DNA from: an uncultured Desulfovibrio sp.
GTDB taxonomy: Bacteria > Desulfobacterota > Desulfovibrionia > Desulfovibrionales > Desulfovibrionaceae
Assembly (NCBI GenBank): GCA_910587035.1
Contig: CAJUMQ010000034.1
Location: 1 to 17,652, forward strand
DNA: 17,652 nucleotides
Direction: 5' to 3'
Below are positions 6,845 to 13,019 of the stretch, in pieces. The notes beneath the pieces are model-generated. The model searched no databases, was not told the origin of the DNA, and was given only the letters and a program-made list of their open reading frames with translations. The stretch's first letter is position 1. Every line of letters starts with the position of its first letter. The translations under genes were made by a program, and so were the position numbers.

Positions 6845-8809
6845 CTATAATTCTATTGACTTCTTAATATATTTTATAAGAGATACAAGTTCATTAGGTG
6901 CTGCACTAATAATATTTGGATCAGAAAGTTGGGAAAGTGCTGAAATATGAGTCTCTGGTTTGCTGCGGTTAAGAAAAAGATATGGATACCATTTAAATGC
7001 ATCATTAAATTCATCTGAATAAAGCTCTGGTTTACCATCAGTTTTTAAAGTAATATTTTTAACTTTAGATGGTTGCTCATTTCTTGGGCCACTTGCACTT
7101 GACTTAGTAGCTTGATAAGCATCAGGGAAAGATAATAGCATTGAAAAATCAATATCAAGTGGGTAAGAGAAAAATATTCCCTCTTCTTGAAAAGTTTGAA
7201 GCCATTCATTTTTAAATGTCTCTTCCAAAATATTTGTATCCTGAAGTAGCTCAATAGTATCTGGATTAACATTAGATGAATGGCTATTTGTCTCATTCCA
7301 AAATTGCTTTCCAATAACTGTTAAATTAACAAAACACCTTTTTATAGTGCTTACTCCGCCGTACTTACGTCCTAAATCTAGATCGAGTAATGTAGCATGG
7401 GGGATTTGCAAATCATTTAACAATTTCCAAAAATGCGACACATACCTGCCACCTAAAGGAACAATGGGAACAAATGATGGATCAAGAGAAATTCCCATTT
7501 TTTCTGCAATAAATGGAATAACAATTCGTTCTGAATCACCTTCAACTAATACTACAAATCGAGCAAAATAAAGTTCAGGGTACGCTTTTACAGCTAATCT
7601 TACATAACGACTCGCTTCTTCGTTATCTTTAGGTAATAATAATGAACGTATGGATGAACGGCGTTCTTGTAGATTCATACGAAGATATCGAACTTCTGTT
7701 GGCTCTATTCTACCTAAAATTGCTGGCGAATGGCTTGATAGGAGAACTTGTGCAGTAGGCAATTTCCCTATATCCATAGATAACCTTGTGATACGAGATA
7801 AGAAGAATGGCGATAAGCAGTTTTCAGGCTCTTCGATGGCGAGAATTGTTAGATATACACGATGTAATTTTTCAATTTTAAATGGACATTTGTCATGAGA
7901 TGAATTGAGTACTTCAATTTCAGATGCAAGTGTAGCAGCTGTTAACGCAATATGAAAAAGTGAACGTTGTCCATCACTAAGTTCTGTAAGATGACGTTCA
8001 CATCCGGTTTCATCAGGTACAAATATAAATTCAGCTTTACGAACTAGTTCGTCAAAATGTTTTTCAACAAGCTTCAAGCACGGAATTCTGTCTGTATCAG
8101 CCGTATGAACCTGTTCCCAGAAATACTTAATGCGATTTATCAAAAATTTGGTTGGTTCTTCATTGTCAAAAGAATTCTGAATATTGTCTGCATTTTTAAT
8201 AGATTCTTCTGTAAAATCTGTAGACCATTTTGCCGCTAACCATAAACGGCCCTTCAGAAGAGCTGTTATCTGCGTTGAAGCATCTCGATTTGCTGGTAGG
8301 TATATGAACTGTATTGAGGAGCGTTCTGCAGGTTGTACATTGGGACACTCATCCCAGTTAAAATTATCATTTAAAGTCTTTATCCAACGGATATTTTCTT
8401 CAATACTTCCGTCTGGAGTACCATCGTCTGTCCATATTGCTTGTAATCGCATCCGAGCTTTAAGAGGTTCTCCCTCCCCTGATGCAGCCATTTGATTGAA
8501 AAATTCCGGTACTGCGCCCCAAGAAGGGTCGGCTTCGGCAGATAATTCTGGAAAAACAAATACGACTTCAATAAATAATTCTGCCCCATCTTCTAATTGT
8601 AGTTGTGAAGCAGGTATATGAAAATCACGCTTTTGGATATTTCGTTGTGTTGGTGAAGTGCCAAACAATCGCATTAACGATTTGAATATGGCTGTTTTTC
8701 CAGAACCATTACCACCCACGAGAGTTGTAAGGGTTTCATCGAAATATAGTTCAGGAGTATCATCTCCAAAACAACGAAAATTCTTTAGCCGTATTTTCTC
8801 TATTTTCAT
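6845..8809 (-). CDS. OLD-family ATPase/Toprim endonuclease, Gabija GajA-like
   Basis: A 654-residue protein with an ABC-type ATPase and a Toprim nuclease. Residues 1-45 carry the SMC/RecF-style start KIRLKNFRCFGD and Walker A GGNGSGKT (32-39). The signature LSDGQRS lies at 277-283, Walker B LTILAIEEPEN at 320-330 and an H-loop-like LLSSHSP at 356-362. The Toprim part follows: LVEGDSER with E423, then LLDLDLGR with D476 and D478, the acidic residues that hold metal in OLD nucleases. It is followed closely by a UvrD-like helicase, the layout of class 2 OLD proteins and of Gabija, where the nuclease nicks DNA when nucleotides fall. No strong ribosome site precedes ATG 8809. A TATAAT at the end of hicB (about 8832-8837) has no convincing -35, so the gene may rely on readthrough from hicAB. 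Family firm; system name likely. Confidence 0.88.
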   Translation of the reverse strand: MKIEKIRLKNFRCFGDDTPELYFDETLTTLVGGNGSGKTAIFKSLMRLFGTSPTQRNIQKRDFHIPASQLQLEDGAELFIEVVFVFPELSAEADPSWGAVPEFFNQMAASGEGEPLKARMRLQAIWTDDGTPDGSIEENIRWIKTLNDNFNWDECPNVQPAERSSIQFIYLPANRDASTQITALLKGRLWLAAKWSTDFTEESIKNADNIQNSFDNEEPTKFLINRIKYFWEQVHTADTDRIPCLKLVEKHFDELVRKAEFIFVPDETGCERHLTELSDGQRSLFHIALTAATLASEIEVLNSSHDKCPFKIEKLHRVYLTILAIEEPENCLSPFFLSRITRLSMDIGKLPTAQVLLSSHSPAILGRIEPTEVRYLRMNLQERRSSIRSLLLPKDNEEASRYVRLAVKAYPELYFARFVVLVEGDSERIVIPFIAEKMGISLDPSFVPIVPLGGRYVSHFWKLLNDLQIPHATLLDLDLGRKYGGVSTIKRCFVNLTVIGKQFWNETNSHSSNVNPDTIELLQDTNILEETFKNEWLQTFQEEGIFFSYPLDIDFSMLLSFPDAYQATKSSASGPRNEQPSKVKNITLKTDGKPELYSDEFNDAFKWYPYLFLNRSKPETHISALSQLSDPNIISAAPNELVSLIKYIKKSIEL

Positions 8810-8833
8810 CGTCGAGTGCCCATTATGGTTAAA

Positions 8834-9178
8834 TTATAGTTCTGAATGCTCTGTAGTAGTTTGTTTTAACCGCTGAAGCACCCAACTATTCAAACTTATC
8901 CCCGCATCCGCCGCCTTTTTCGCAATTTGTTGGTGTAATTCCGGAGAAATACGAATATTGAATCTGCCGGAAAATGGCCTTTCAGGTTCCTTGCCAACTT
9001 CTTTGCAAAGCAGCAAATAATCTTCCACAGAATCCGCCAAAGCCTTTTTCAGTTCATCTATTGAACGGCCCTGGAATGTTACCACATCATTGAGGTGCAA
9101 GACTTCACCATGGAAGATATCGGCATCTTGGTCGTATTCAAATTTGCCCTGGTAGCCCTTATATATCATAGTATTCAT
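8834..9178 (-). CDS. hicB: HicB-family antitoxin
   Basis: A 114-residue type II antitoxin. The first half has the degraded RNase H-like HicB fold (MIYKGYQGKFEYD, IFHGEVLHL, VTFQGRSIDELKKALADSVEDYL). The C-terminal part, NIRISPELHQQIAKKAADAGISLNSWVLQRL, is an Arc/MetJ-type ribbon-helix-helix that would bind the operon's operator. It overlaps the toxin gene by four bases (ATGA), the normal toxin-first hicAB order, so synthesis is coupled. HicB is expected to neutralise HicA and repress the shared promoter at 9435-9462. The next gene, an OLD-type nuclease on the same strand, begins only 24 bases downstream, which could place it under HicB control. Identity is confident; the extended operon is inferred. 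Confidence 0.92.
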   Translation of the reverse strand: MNTMIYKGYQGKFEYDQDADIFHGEVLHLNDVVTFQGRSIDELKKALADSVEDYLLLCKEVGKEPERPFSGRFNIRISPELHQQIAKKAADAGISLNSWVLQRLKQTTTEHSEL

Positions 9179-9429
9179 GGCTTTAATCCTATATTTGAAA
9201 AGTAGCGTCGCACGGATTTTACCGCGCCTTTATCGGTGGTTGGCTGAGGATGCGGGCGATGGAATACTGCAACTTGTTGACCAAAGATGAACCATACCCG
9301 CGAGCCGCTGCCTTCACGAATTTCGCCGCCGTATGCCCGGAAAACGCTTTCAATATCCGCCCATGTGATAGAAGATTTGACAGGATCGGCAAAAATGTCT
9401 TCCAAAGTCTTGCGGTGTTTGTTATTCAT
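9175..9429 (-). CDS. hicA: HicA-family mRNA interferase toxin
   Basis: An 84-residue toxin that would bind and cleave mRNA in the cytoplasm until bound by HicB. Recognisable segments are KTLEDIFADPVKSSITWADIES, the GSGSRVWFIF strand, VFHRPHPQPTTDKGAVKSVRRYFSN read in two parts, and a short tail. The HRPHP segment is typical of this HicA subgroup, which is usually slightly longer than the 60-residue classic HicA. ATG 9429 was chosen because it begins the conserved region. A longer open frame to 9570 adds 47 residues without family character and would cross the promoter. No ribosome binding site precedes the ATG and the predicted transcription start almost coincides with it, so the mRNA may be leaderless. 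Confidence 0.9.
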   Translation of the reverse strand: MNNKHRKTLEDIFADPVKSSITWADIESVFRAYGGEIREGSGSRVWFIFGQQVAVFHRPHPQPTTDKGAVKSVRRYFSNIGLKP

Positions 9430-9434
9430 AAAAT

Positions 9435-9462
9435 ATAGTACCACAAGAAAGTGTCGAGTCAA
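9435..9462 (-). promoter_or_regulatory. Sigma70-type promoter of hicAB (and possibly OLD/UvrD)
   Basis: Read on the minus strand, TTGACT (9462-9457), a 16-base spacer and TACTAT (9440-9435) form a good -35/-10 pair. The expected transcription start, about 7 bases past the -10 box, falls at about 9428-9429, on or next to the A of the hicA start codon. No other good promoter is seen upstream of the four co-oriented genes that follow. Confidence 0.6.
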
Positions 9463-9559
9463 GAGGCAGGATTTGCGTCTGGTAGGGTGAGCCTTAGGCC
9501 CCAATAATTCATCACTCCATTTTTGCTGCCATAAATTTTTGTCATTAAGCGCGGATAAA

Positions 9560-9640
9560 CATGGCCCCAAATGCCATGTCCAACAAAGGCTAAAAACGTG
9601 TTTTTAGATTTTTCAAATTTGTGGGTATTTTTGTGGGTAT
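9560..9640. repeat. Tandem TTTGTGGGTAT boxes and small inverted repeat between hicA and integrase
   Basis: The 315-base gap 9430-9744 holds no gene besides the hicA promoter. Two identical 11-mers TTTGTGGGTAT lie at 9618-9628 and 9630-9640, 12 bases apart. Upstream is a 6-bp inverted repeat CATGGC/GCCATG (9560-9565 and 9573-9578). Repeated GT-rich boxes next to a tyrosine integrase are the usual look of arm-type integrase binding sites in attP regions. That reading is inferred. Confidence 0.4.
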
Positions 9641-9744
9641 GATTTTACAGTATCAAAAAATTTCACATAATATCAATGTATTACATAAAATATTTTATCC
9701 CGTTGGTGACGCCAGATATTTCAATGGGTTACAGTCCATCTAAT

Positions 9745-10923
9745 TTATTGGGGAATGTCGTTTACATTCTCCTGTTTACAAAATGCCCCGTGAGATTGCT
9801 CCTCATGGGGCATTTTTGCGAACAATTCGCTTGCGGCCTGTCCAATTCCACTTTCGCCCAGGGCATTCACCAAAACGCTGTTATCGCTGTAGAGGCCAGC
9901 GCTGCGCACATAGATATCTGTGGTAGTTGCCCTGGAATGGCCCATGAGCTGCTGCGCGGCATTCAAGCCAGCCACTGTGAACGCTATGGACGCAGCCTTA
10001 TGCCGGAGCGCATGGAAGCCAAAAGGCCGCACACCAGCGCGGGCGCACAACACAGGCATCAACTGCTGGCGTGTTGTGAACGGCTCGCCAAGAGCTGATT
10101 CGTTATCCAGCCGCATAAACACATTCTCAACTTTGCACGGCCTTGCATCGCGCCACCAGAGCAACGCATCCATAAGAGTAGGATGCATTGGCAGCCAGCG
10201 TACACGCTTTCTGCCAGAGCCGCCCTTGTGATCCACAAAACGGATTTTGCGCTCATGCATATCCACGTCCGTCCAAGTCAAACGGAACACCTCACCACGC
10301 CGCGCACCTGTGTAGAAAAAAGTCAGCAGCATGACCAAATCCTGTCCGCTGGCAACCAGAAAAACACGGATAACATCCTCCTCCGGAGGCACATAGCGTT
10401 CATGCGAATCCACAGGGAATGGCTTGATCCGTTCAAGCGGAGGCGCTTCCTGGGGAAAGCCCTCCACCGCGTCCAGACCCCAATGCCAGGCGGCAAGCAG
10501 ATTTTTTCTATAGCGGTTGGCCCGATCCGGCCCCTTTTCAGAGGCAAGCTCGGACAGCCACTGCACAAGCATGGGCTTGCTGATATTTTCAATTCCGGAA
10601 ATATTCTTTTTCCGGCAAAAACTGAAAAAATGCTGCATTACCGTTGTTTTCTCCACGAGGGTCTTTTTGCCCATAGTTTGTTTGACATGGGCAAGATATT
10701 GCTCACCCCAGGCCAAGAGCAGCTCGAAGCCCGAAATTATCCGCATCTCCTGGTTTCGGGCTTCGAGGATTTCCTTTTTTCTTTTGACCTCCCACTGACG
10801 CGCAGCCAGCCACTCCGGCCCTTTTTTCTTGCCCGGAGGAAAAAGCCTGCTGTCCACTTCCTTGCCATTGATAACCACCCTTGCCAGCCAAGCGTTGTCC
10901 CTGGCCTTGATTTGCGTTGGCAT
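9745..10923 (-). CDS. Tyrosine-type site-specific integrase
   Basis: A 392-residue phage-type integrase that cuts and rejoins att sites. Residues about 65-160 are a SAM-like core-binding domain (FELLLAWGEQYLAHVKQ onward). The catalytic domain has R208 in TGARRGE, K233 in DHKGG, H304 and R307 in HALRH, H329 in MGHS and the nucleophile Y338 in TTTDIYVR. All are present, so the enzyme should be active. Start ATG 10923 has TGGAG seven bases upstream. It lies deep inside the preceding HTH gene, giving a 221-base out-of-frame overlap and probable translational coupling. The 3' end contains a hairpin and a small dyad, and repeated boxes lie beyond it, consistent with a nearby att site. It is of a different type from the P4-like integrase at the right edge. 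Confidence 0.92.
   Translation of the reverse strand: MPTQIKARDNAWLARVVINGKEVDSRLFPPGKKKGPEWLAARQWEVKRKKEILEARNQEMRIISGFELLLAWGEQYLAHVKQTMGKKTLVEKTTVMQHFFSFCRKKNISGIENISKPMLVQWLSELASEKGPDRANRYRKNLLAAWHWGLDAVEGFPQEAPPLERIKPFPVDSHERYVPPEEDVIRVFLVASGQDLVMLLTFFYTGARRGEVFRLTWTDVDMHERKIRFVDHKGGSGRKRVRWLPMHPTLMDALLWWRDARPCKVENVFMRLDNESALGEPFTTRQQLMPVLCARAGVRPFGFHALRHKAASIAFTVAGLNAAQQLMGHSRATTTDIYVRSAGLYSDNSVLVNALGESGIGQAASELFAKMPHEEQSHGAFCKQENVNDIPQ
9753..9769. other. Possible recombination core: GAATGT-5 bp-ACATTC
   Basis: A perfect 6-bp inverted repeat, GAATGT (9753-9758) and ACATTC (9764-9769), is separated by CGTTT. This is the geometry of tyrosine-recombinase core sites (inverted arms around a short overlap). 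It lies within the last codons of the integrase gene and about 115 bases from the tandem boxes at 9618-9640. No second copy was noticed in the window. Confidence 0.25.
9781..9817. terminator. Terminator-like hairpin inside the integrase 3' end
   Basis: Arms AAATGCCCCGTGAG (9781-9794) and CTCATGGGGCATTT (9802-9815) pair in 13 of 14 positions with a 7-base loop and end in TTTTT on the plus strand. On the minus strand the stem is followed only by TTTTG. It therefore looks like a plus-strand terminator that would stop antisense transcription entering the integrase gene, while lying in integrase coding sequence. Confidence 0.5.
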
Positions 10924-11086
10924 TGAAAAACTCCATCACGGTACCCCAACGAAATCGCCAGCGCCTTCCAAAACGCCTGCCACCCAGGGCAAAAGCTAGA
11001 CGCCGGACAGTGCGGCGGTCAAGTTTTAAAGCCTCGGCCACCTGTACAAGCGACAGGATAGAATCAGCGGTAAGAGGCTGAATCAT
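10703..11086 (-). CDS. Small helix-turn-helix protein, excisionase-like
   Basis: A 127-residue protein. The first 55 residues are convincing: MIQPLTADSILSLVQVAEAL, KLDRRTVRRLAFALGGRRF and GRRWRFRWGTVMEFF form a MerR/excisionase-type winged HTH that picks a DNA site by the row of arginines. The remaining 70 residues (Gly/Gln/Lys-rich, low complexity) run entirely over the start of the integrase gene in another frame and look like overprinted sequence, not a folded domain. ATG 11086 has AGGGGA five bases upstream. The position immediately before an integrase fits a recombination directionality factor that would favour excision. The HTH call is good; the excisionase role is inferred. Confidence 0.65.
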   Translation of the reverse strand: MIQPLTADSILSLVQVAEALKLDRRTVRRLAFALGGRRFGRRWRFRWGTVMEFFNANANQGQGQRLAGKGGYQWQGSGQQAFSSGQEKRAGVAGCASVGGQKKKGNPRSPKPGDADNFGLRAALGLG

Positions 11087-11882
11087 GCCGTTCCCCTGCC
11101 GGATGGCCCAATGCCTGACGCGCAGCCTCACGCCAGCAACGCACACAATGGCGCCAGCTGCACATTTCTTCTGATGGTCGTTCATCCGGACACGGGCCAG
11201 CACCCACGTCCCTGTCCAGATGATCCGCCAGCCAATTCGCCTCTTTTTCCAAATGATCAATTTTTTCCAGCTGGTTCTGGACAATGCCTTCCAGCCTGGT
11301 CACATCTTCAACAAGCAGCCTGTTTTCAAGAACAAGGGAATCAATCTGTTTGGAAAGAATAAAATTGCGGGCTTCAAACTCATGAACGGAGGCGCTAAGT
11401 GTGCCATTATCCGCCTCCTTTTGCGGCAAACCGCTCATGCCCTCATAAATCTGGCCAGTGGTGTCGCGCAGGGATAAGATGCGGGAAAGATCGCGGATTT
11501 CAGTGCGCATATTTTCCAGAAAATACCAGGATGGAGAAAGGAGATACTCGTTCAGATTTTCCAAAAATGCGCAGGTAGCGCTGGAAATATCATCCCACAA
11601 GCCGTCCCCAGGGGATTCAACGAGGTACTTCGCAAGACTTGTATAGTTCATTTCAAATACGCGGTAAGTATCTATGGACAATTTCAGCGGAGCATCATCT
11701 TCAAACCACTGGAGATAGCGAAGCGCCTTGTCGCAATCCTCCACGCCGTCTTTATAGGGAGCGCGGAGAACGCATTTTACGGCATTGCCCAGGCAAAAAC
11801 CGAGATGTCGGGTGAGCTGGATGGGCTGGACGGGATAGACCGCATAAGGGGCAGGAGTGAACACATCGTAAGAATTACGCAT
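11064..11882 (-). CDS. DUF3310-like phage protein with coiled coil
   Basis: A 272-residue phage-type protein. The N-terminal 60 residues (VYPVQPIQLTRHLGFCLGN, AVKCVLRAPYKDGVEDCDKA, LRYLQWFEDD) match the DUF3310 pattern, sometimes labelled nucleotide kinase although no kinase motif is visible here. Residues about 175-245 are rich in heptad-spaced Leu/Ile and charged residues and should form a coiled coil. The C-terminus has a cysteine cluster (CPDERPSEEMCSWRHCVRCWREAAR), common in phage proteins of this sort and possibly metal binding. ATG 11882 is set by GGAGGT upstream; longer starts lack this. It overlaps the preceding gene by 8 bases and the HTH gene after it by 23 bases, so this is one operon. 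Function unknown. Confidence 0.72.
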   Translation of the reverse strand: MRNSYDVFTPAPYAVYPVQPIQLTRHLGFCLGNAVKCVLRAPYKDGVEDCDKALRYLQWFEDDAPLKLSIDTYRVFEMNYTSLAKYLVESPGDGLWDDISSATCAFLENLNEYLLSPSWYFLENMRTEIRDLSRILSLRDTTGQIYEGMSGLPQKEADNGTLSASVHEFEARNFILSKQIDSLVLENRLLVEDVTRLEGIVQNQLEKIDHLEKEANWLADHLDRDVGAGPCPDERPSEEMCSWRHCVRCWREAARQALGHPAGERHDSASYR

Positions 11883-12195
11883 GACCAGCCACCTCCGTCC
11901 CTTCGCCATAATCCCGCTCATAAAGCATTTCCAGAACACGGATGCAATGCTCAATCCAGGGGATCATGAACAAAGCCCTGGGAGTGCCCAACTTGCGGCA
12001 CTGGTCAACGAGCATGCGCATATCTGTGCGAATCTGGTCGTCAGCCGGAATGTTCCCCTGGCCGTACTGGAAAGTCTTCACATCATCCGGAACGTAGAAG
12101 GCCATTTTGAAAAAGAAGCCTTCCAGTCCCTCAAAGTCCATAATCTCGTCAATGTAACGGTGTATTTTCACACGATCTTCTGCCGTGACGCTCAT
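11875..12195 (-). CDS. Hypothetical phage-type protein, 106 residues
   Basis: I do not recognise a family. The protein (MSVTAEDRVKIHRYIDEIMD at the start) is acidic, predicted mostly helical, and has no signal peptide, membrane segment or catalytic motif. ATG 12195 has GAGGAGG five bases upstream, a strong site. Longer in-frame extensions lie over the neighbouring genes and read as shadow sequence. It overlaps the small membrane protein gene before it by four bases (ATGA) and the DUF3310-like gene after it by eight, so it belongs to the same polycistronic early operon. Being real is likely from the ribosome site and gene packing; its role is unknown. Confidence 0.65.
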   Translation of the reverse strand: MSVTAEDRVKIHRYIDEIMDFEGLEGFFFKMAFYVPDDVKTFQYGQGNIPADDQIRTDMRMLVDQCRKLGTPRALFMIPWIEHCIRVLEMLYERDYGEGTEVAGHA

Positions 12196-12326
12196 TGCCG
12201 CCTCCTCATTCCTTTCAGCTCGCGTTCCAGAATCAGCAAATCCCTGACTGTGAAATACAGCAGGAACGGCAGAGCCACGATCCATGCCGCGCAAAAAAAG
12301 GCGATTATTGTCATAAGGATGTTCAT
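12192..12326 (-). CDS. Small single-span membrane protein, 44 residues
   Basis: A 44-residue protein with one hydrophobic segment (residues about 2-26: NILMTIIAFFCAAWIVALPF then LLYF) followed by a charged tail (RDLLILERELKGMRRRQ). It should sit in the inner membrane with the basic tail in the cytoplasm. ATG 12326 has GGGAGG four bases upstream, and the gene overlaps both neighbours by ATGA, marking it as a translated member of the operon. Small membrane proteins in phage early operons can be superinfection-exclusion or lysis modulators, but nothing in the sequence decides this. Confidence 0.6.
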   Translation of the reverse strand: MNILMTIIAFFCAAWIVALPFLLYFTVRDLLILERELKGMRRRQ

Positions 12327-12469
12327 GCGGCCTCCCTTGACCTGAAAAGAAGGCACAGGAGTTTGAGCAGTTCCCGGTGGGTGAGGTGGACGCGCAGCGT
12401 GGTGCCCCCATAACGGATGGTATAGGTGGCCTTGACTGGCCCGGCTGTTTTGAGGTATGAATTTTTCAT
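12323..12469 (-). CDS. Hypothetical small protein, 48 residues
   Basis: A 48-residue basic protein (MKNSYLKTAGPVKATYTIRY at the start, ending FRSREAA) predicted as two or three strands followed by a helix. No family is recognised. It has the best ribosome site of the cluster, AAGGAGG, ending seven bases before ATG 12469, and overlaps the following membrane-protein gene by four bases. It is the first gene after the HTH regulator, separated from it by a 58-base gap that contains a hairpin. Confidence 0.6.
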   Translation of the reverse strand: MKNSYLKTAGPVKATYTIRYGGTTLRVHLTHRELLKLLCLLFRSREAA

Positions 12470-12494
12470 CGAGATTCCTCCTTGTGAGGTTCTG

Positions 12495-12533
12495 CCCCGT
12501 TTCTGGTCGCAACAGAGCGGGGTTTTTTTATTT
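12495..12533 (+). terminator. Terminator-like hairpin, plus-strand orientation
   Basis: CCCCGTTTCTG (12495-12505) pairs with CAGAGCGGGG (12513-12522) around GTCGCAA and is followed by seven T on the plus strand. Genes here run on the minus strand, where the stem is preceded by A's and followed by no U tract. It therefore fits a terminator for antisense transcripts, or an mRNA structure between the HTH gene and its downstream operon. Confidence 0.45.
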
Positions 12534-12881
12534 AATATCCTTTCGTTTTGGCCCCGGCGTAATATCCAGCGGCGGCGGCAAAAGCTCGGCGGGAATACCA
12601 AGCTTCAGCAGCTGCTCATGCCTGCGCACGGGGATGCTGCTGGCCCGCATCCAGCGCGAAACCGATACTTCCCCCACCTCCAGGGCGCGGGCAATATCCG
12701 CCTGCGATTTACCCTGGCGCTTAAGCCAGATCGATAGCATATCTTGTCTTGTAAGGTCTATTTGGGTAAGGTCTTTCATTGATGACATAACCTTATTCAA
12801 TGGTAATAGTGAATCCGGCAGCCTCGCAGAGGGCTCTGAAACGCGCCAGATCGCTTTCAAGCTTGATTTTGACTCGTCCAT
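12528..12881 (-). CDS. Cro-like helix-turn-helix regulator
   Basis: A DNA-binding protein of up to 117 residues. The HTH is KSQADIARALEVGEVSVSRW (residues 59-78), with the usual Ala-Gly-type turn replaced by EVGEV. The tail is Pro-rich. ATG 12881 has AGAGGGG six bases upstream. However, its first 34 residues (Ser/Arg/Pro-rich) look less protein-like than the alternative frame across the same bases, so ATG 12788 or 12779 may be the true start, giving 86 or 83 residues. It is divergent from the CI-like repressor at 12969, with repeated AT-rich boxes between them. This matches a phage-type genetic switch, with this gene leading the early minus-strand operon that ends in the integrase. DNA binding is well supported; the Cro role is inferred. 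Confidence 0.7.
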   Translation of the reverse strand: MDESKSSLKAIWRVSEPSARLPDSLLPLNKVMSSMKDLTQIDLTRQDMLSIWLKRQGKSQADIARALEVGEVSVSRWMRASSIPVRRHEQLLKLGIPAELLPPPLDITPGPKRKDIK

Positions 12882-12882
12882 T
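12793..12882 (-). other. Possible remnant small reading frame lacking a start codon
   Basis: In a frame different from the HTH gene, the minus strand reads NGRVKIKLESDLARFRALCE then AAGFTITIE and stops with TAA at 12795-12793. The sequence is amphipathic and protein-like. The only ATG at its head (12881) is out of frame by one base, and no ATG, GTG or TTG starts it before the upstream stop. It may be a short gene whose start was lost. Confidence 0.3.
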
Positions 12883-12916
12883 TACAGCCCCTCTTAAGTT
12901 TTTAGTATGCCTGCCG

Positions 12917-12945
12917 TTGATGAAAGAAATACCAACAAATTTATT
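12917..12945 (+). promoter_or_regulatory. Candidate promoter of the CI-like repressor
   Basis: TTGATG at 12917-12922 and TTTATT at 12940-12945 are 17 bases apart; each matches four of six consensus positions. The second box lies inside the first operator-like repeat, so repressor binding would block it. The leader to ATG 12969 would be about 17 bases with no clear ribosome site. Moderate support only. Confidence 0.35.
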
Positions 12946-13019
12946 GAATTACAAGAAATTTATTGAATATGAGCAGAGATTTTTCACAACTCTTTGAAAT
13001 AATAAGAAATAAATTTATT
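12937..13019. promoter_or_regulatory. Repeated AAATTTATT operator-like boxes
   Basis: AAATTTATTGAAT occurs at 12937-12949 and again at 12956-12968, 19 bases apart, just before the repressor start. A third core, AAATTTATT, lies at 13011-13019 within the perfect palindrome AATAAATTTATT (13008-13019) early in the coding region. The spacing of about two DNA turns and the position between divergent regulators fit repressor operators. Confidence 0.5.

Noticed and set aside
4975..8809. Naming the helicase, methyltransferase and ATPase genes together as an Hma-type or DISARM system
   Set aside because: The OLD/UvrD pair is convergent to the RM operon and has its own composition, and the expected DISARM/Hma subunits are not present.
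9430..9570. Longer HicA starting at 9570
   Set aside because: The extra 47 residues lack family similarity and the extension would cover the hicAB promoter.
9781..9815. Hairpin as the integrase's own terminator
   Set aside because: It lies before the integrase stop codon and its clear T tract is on the opposite strand.
10183..10926. 247-codon plus-strand frame opposite the integrase
   Set aside because: The integrase on the other strand has a full catalytic set; this frame has no recognisable motif or ribosome site.
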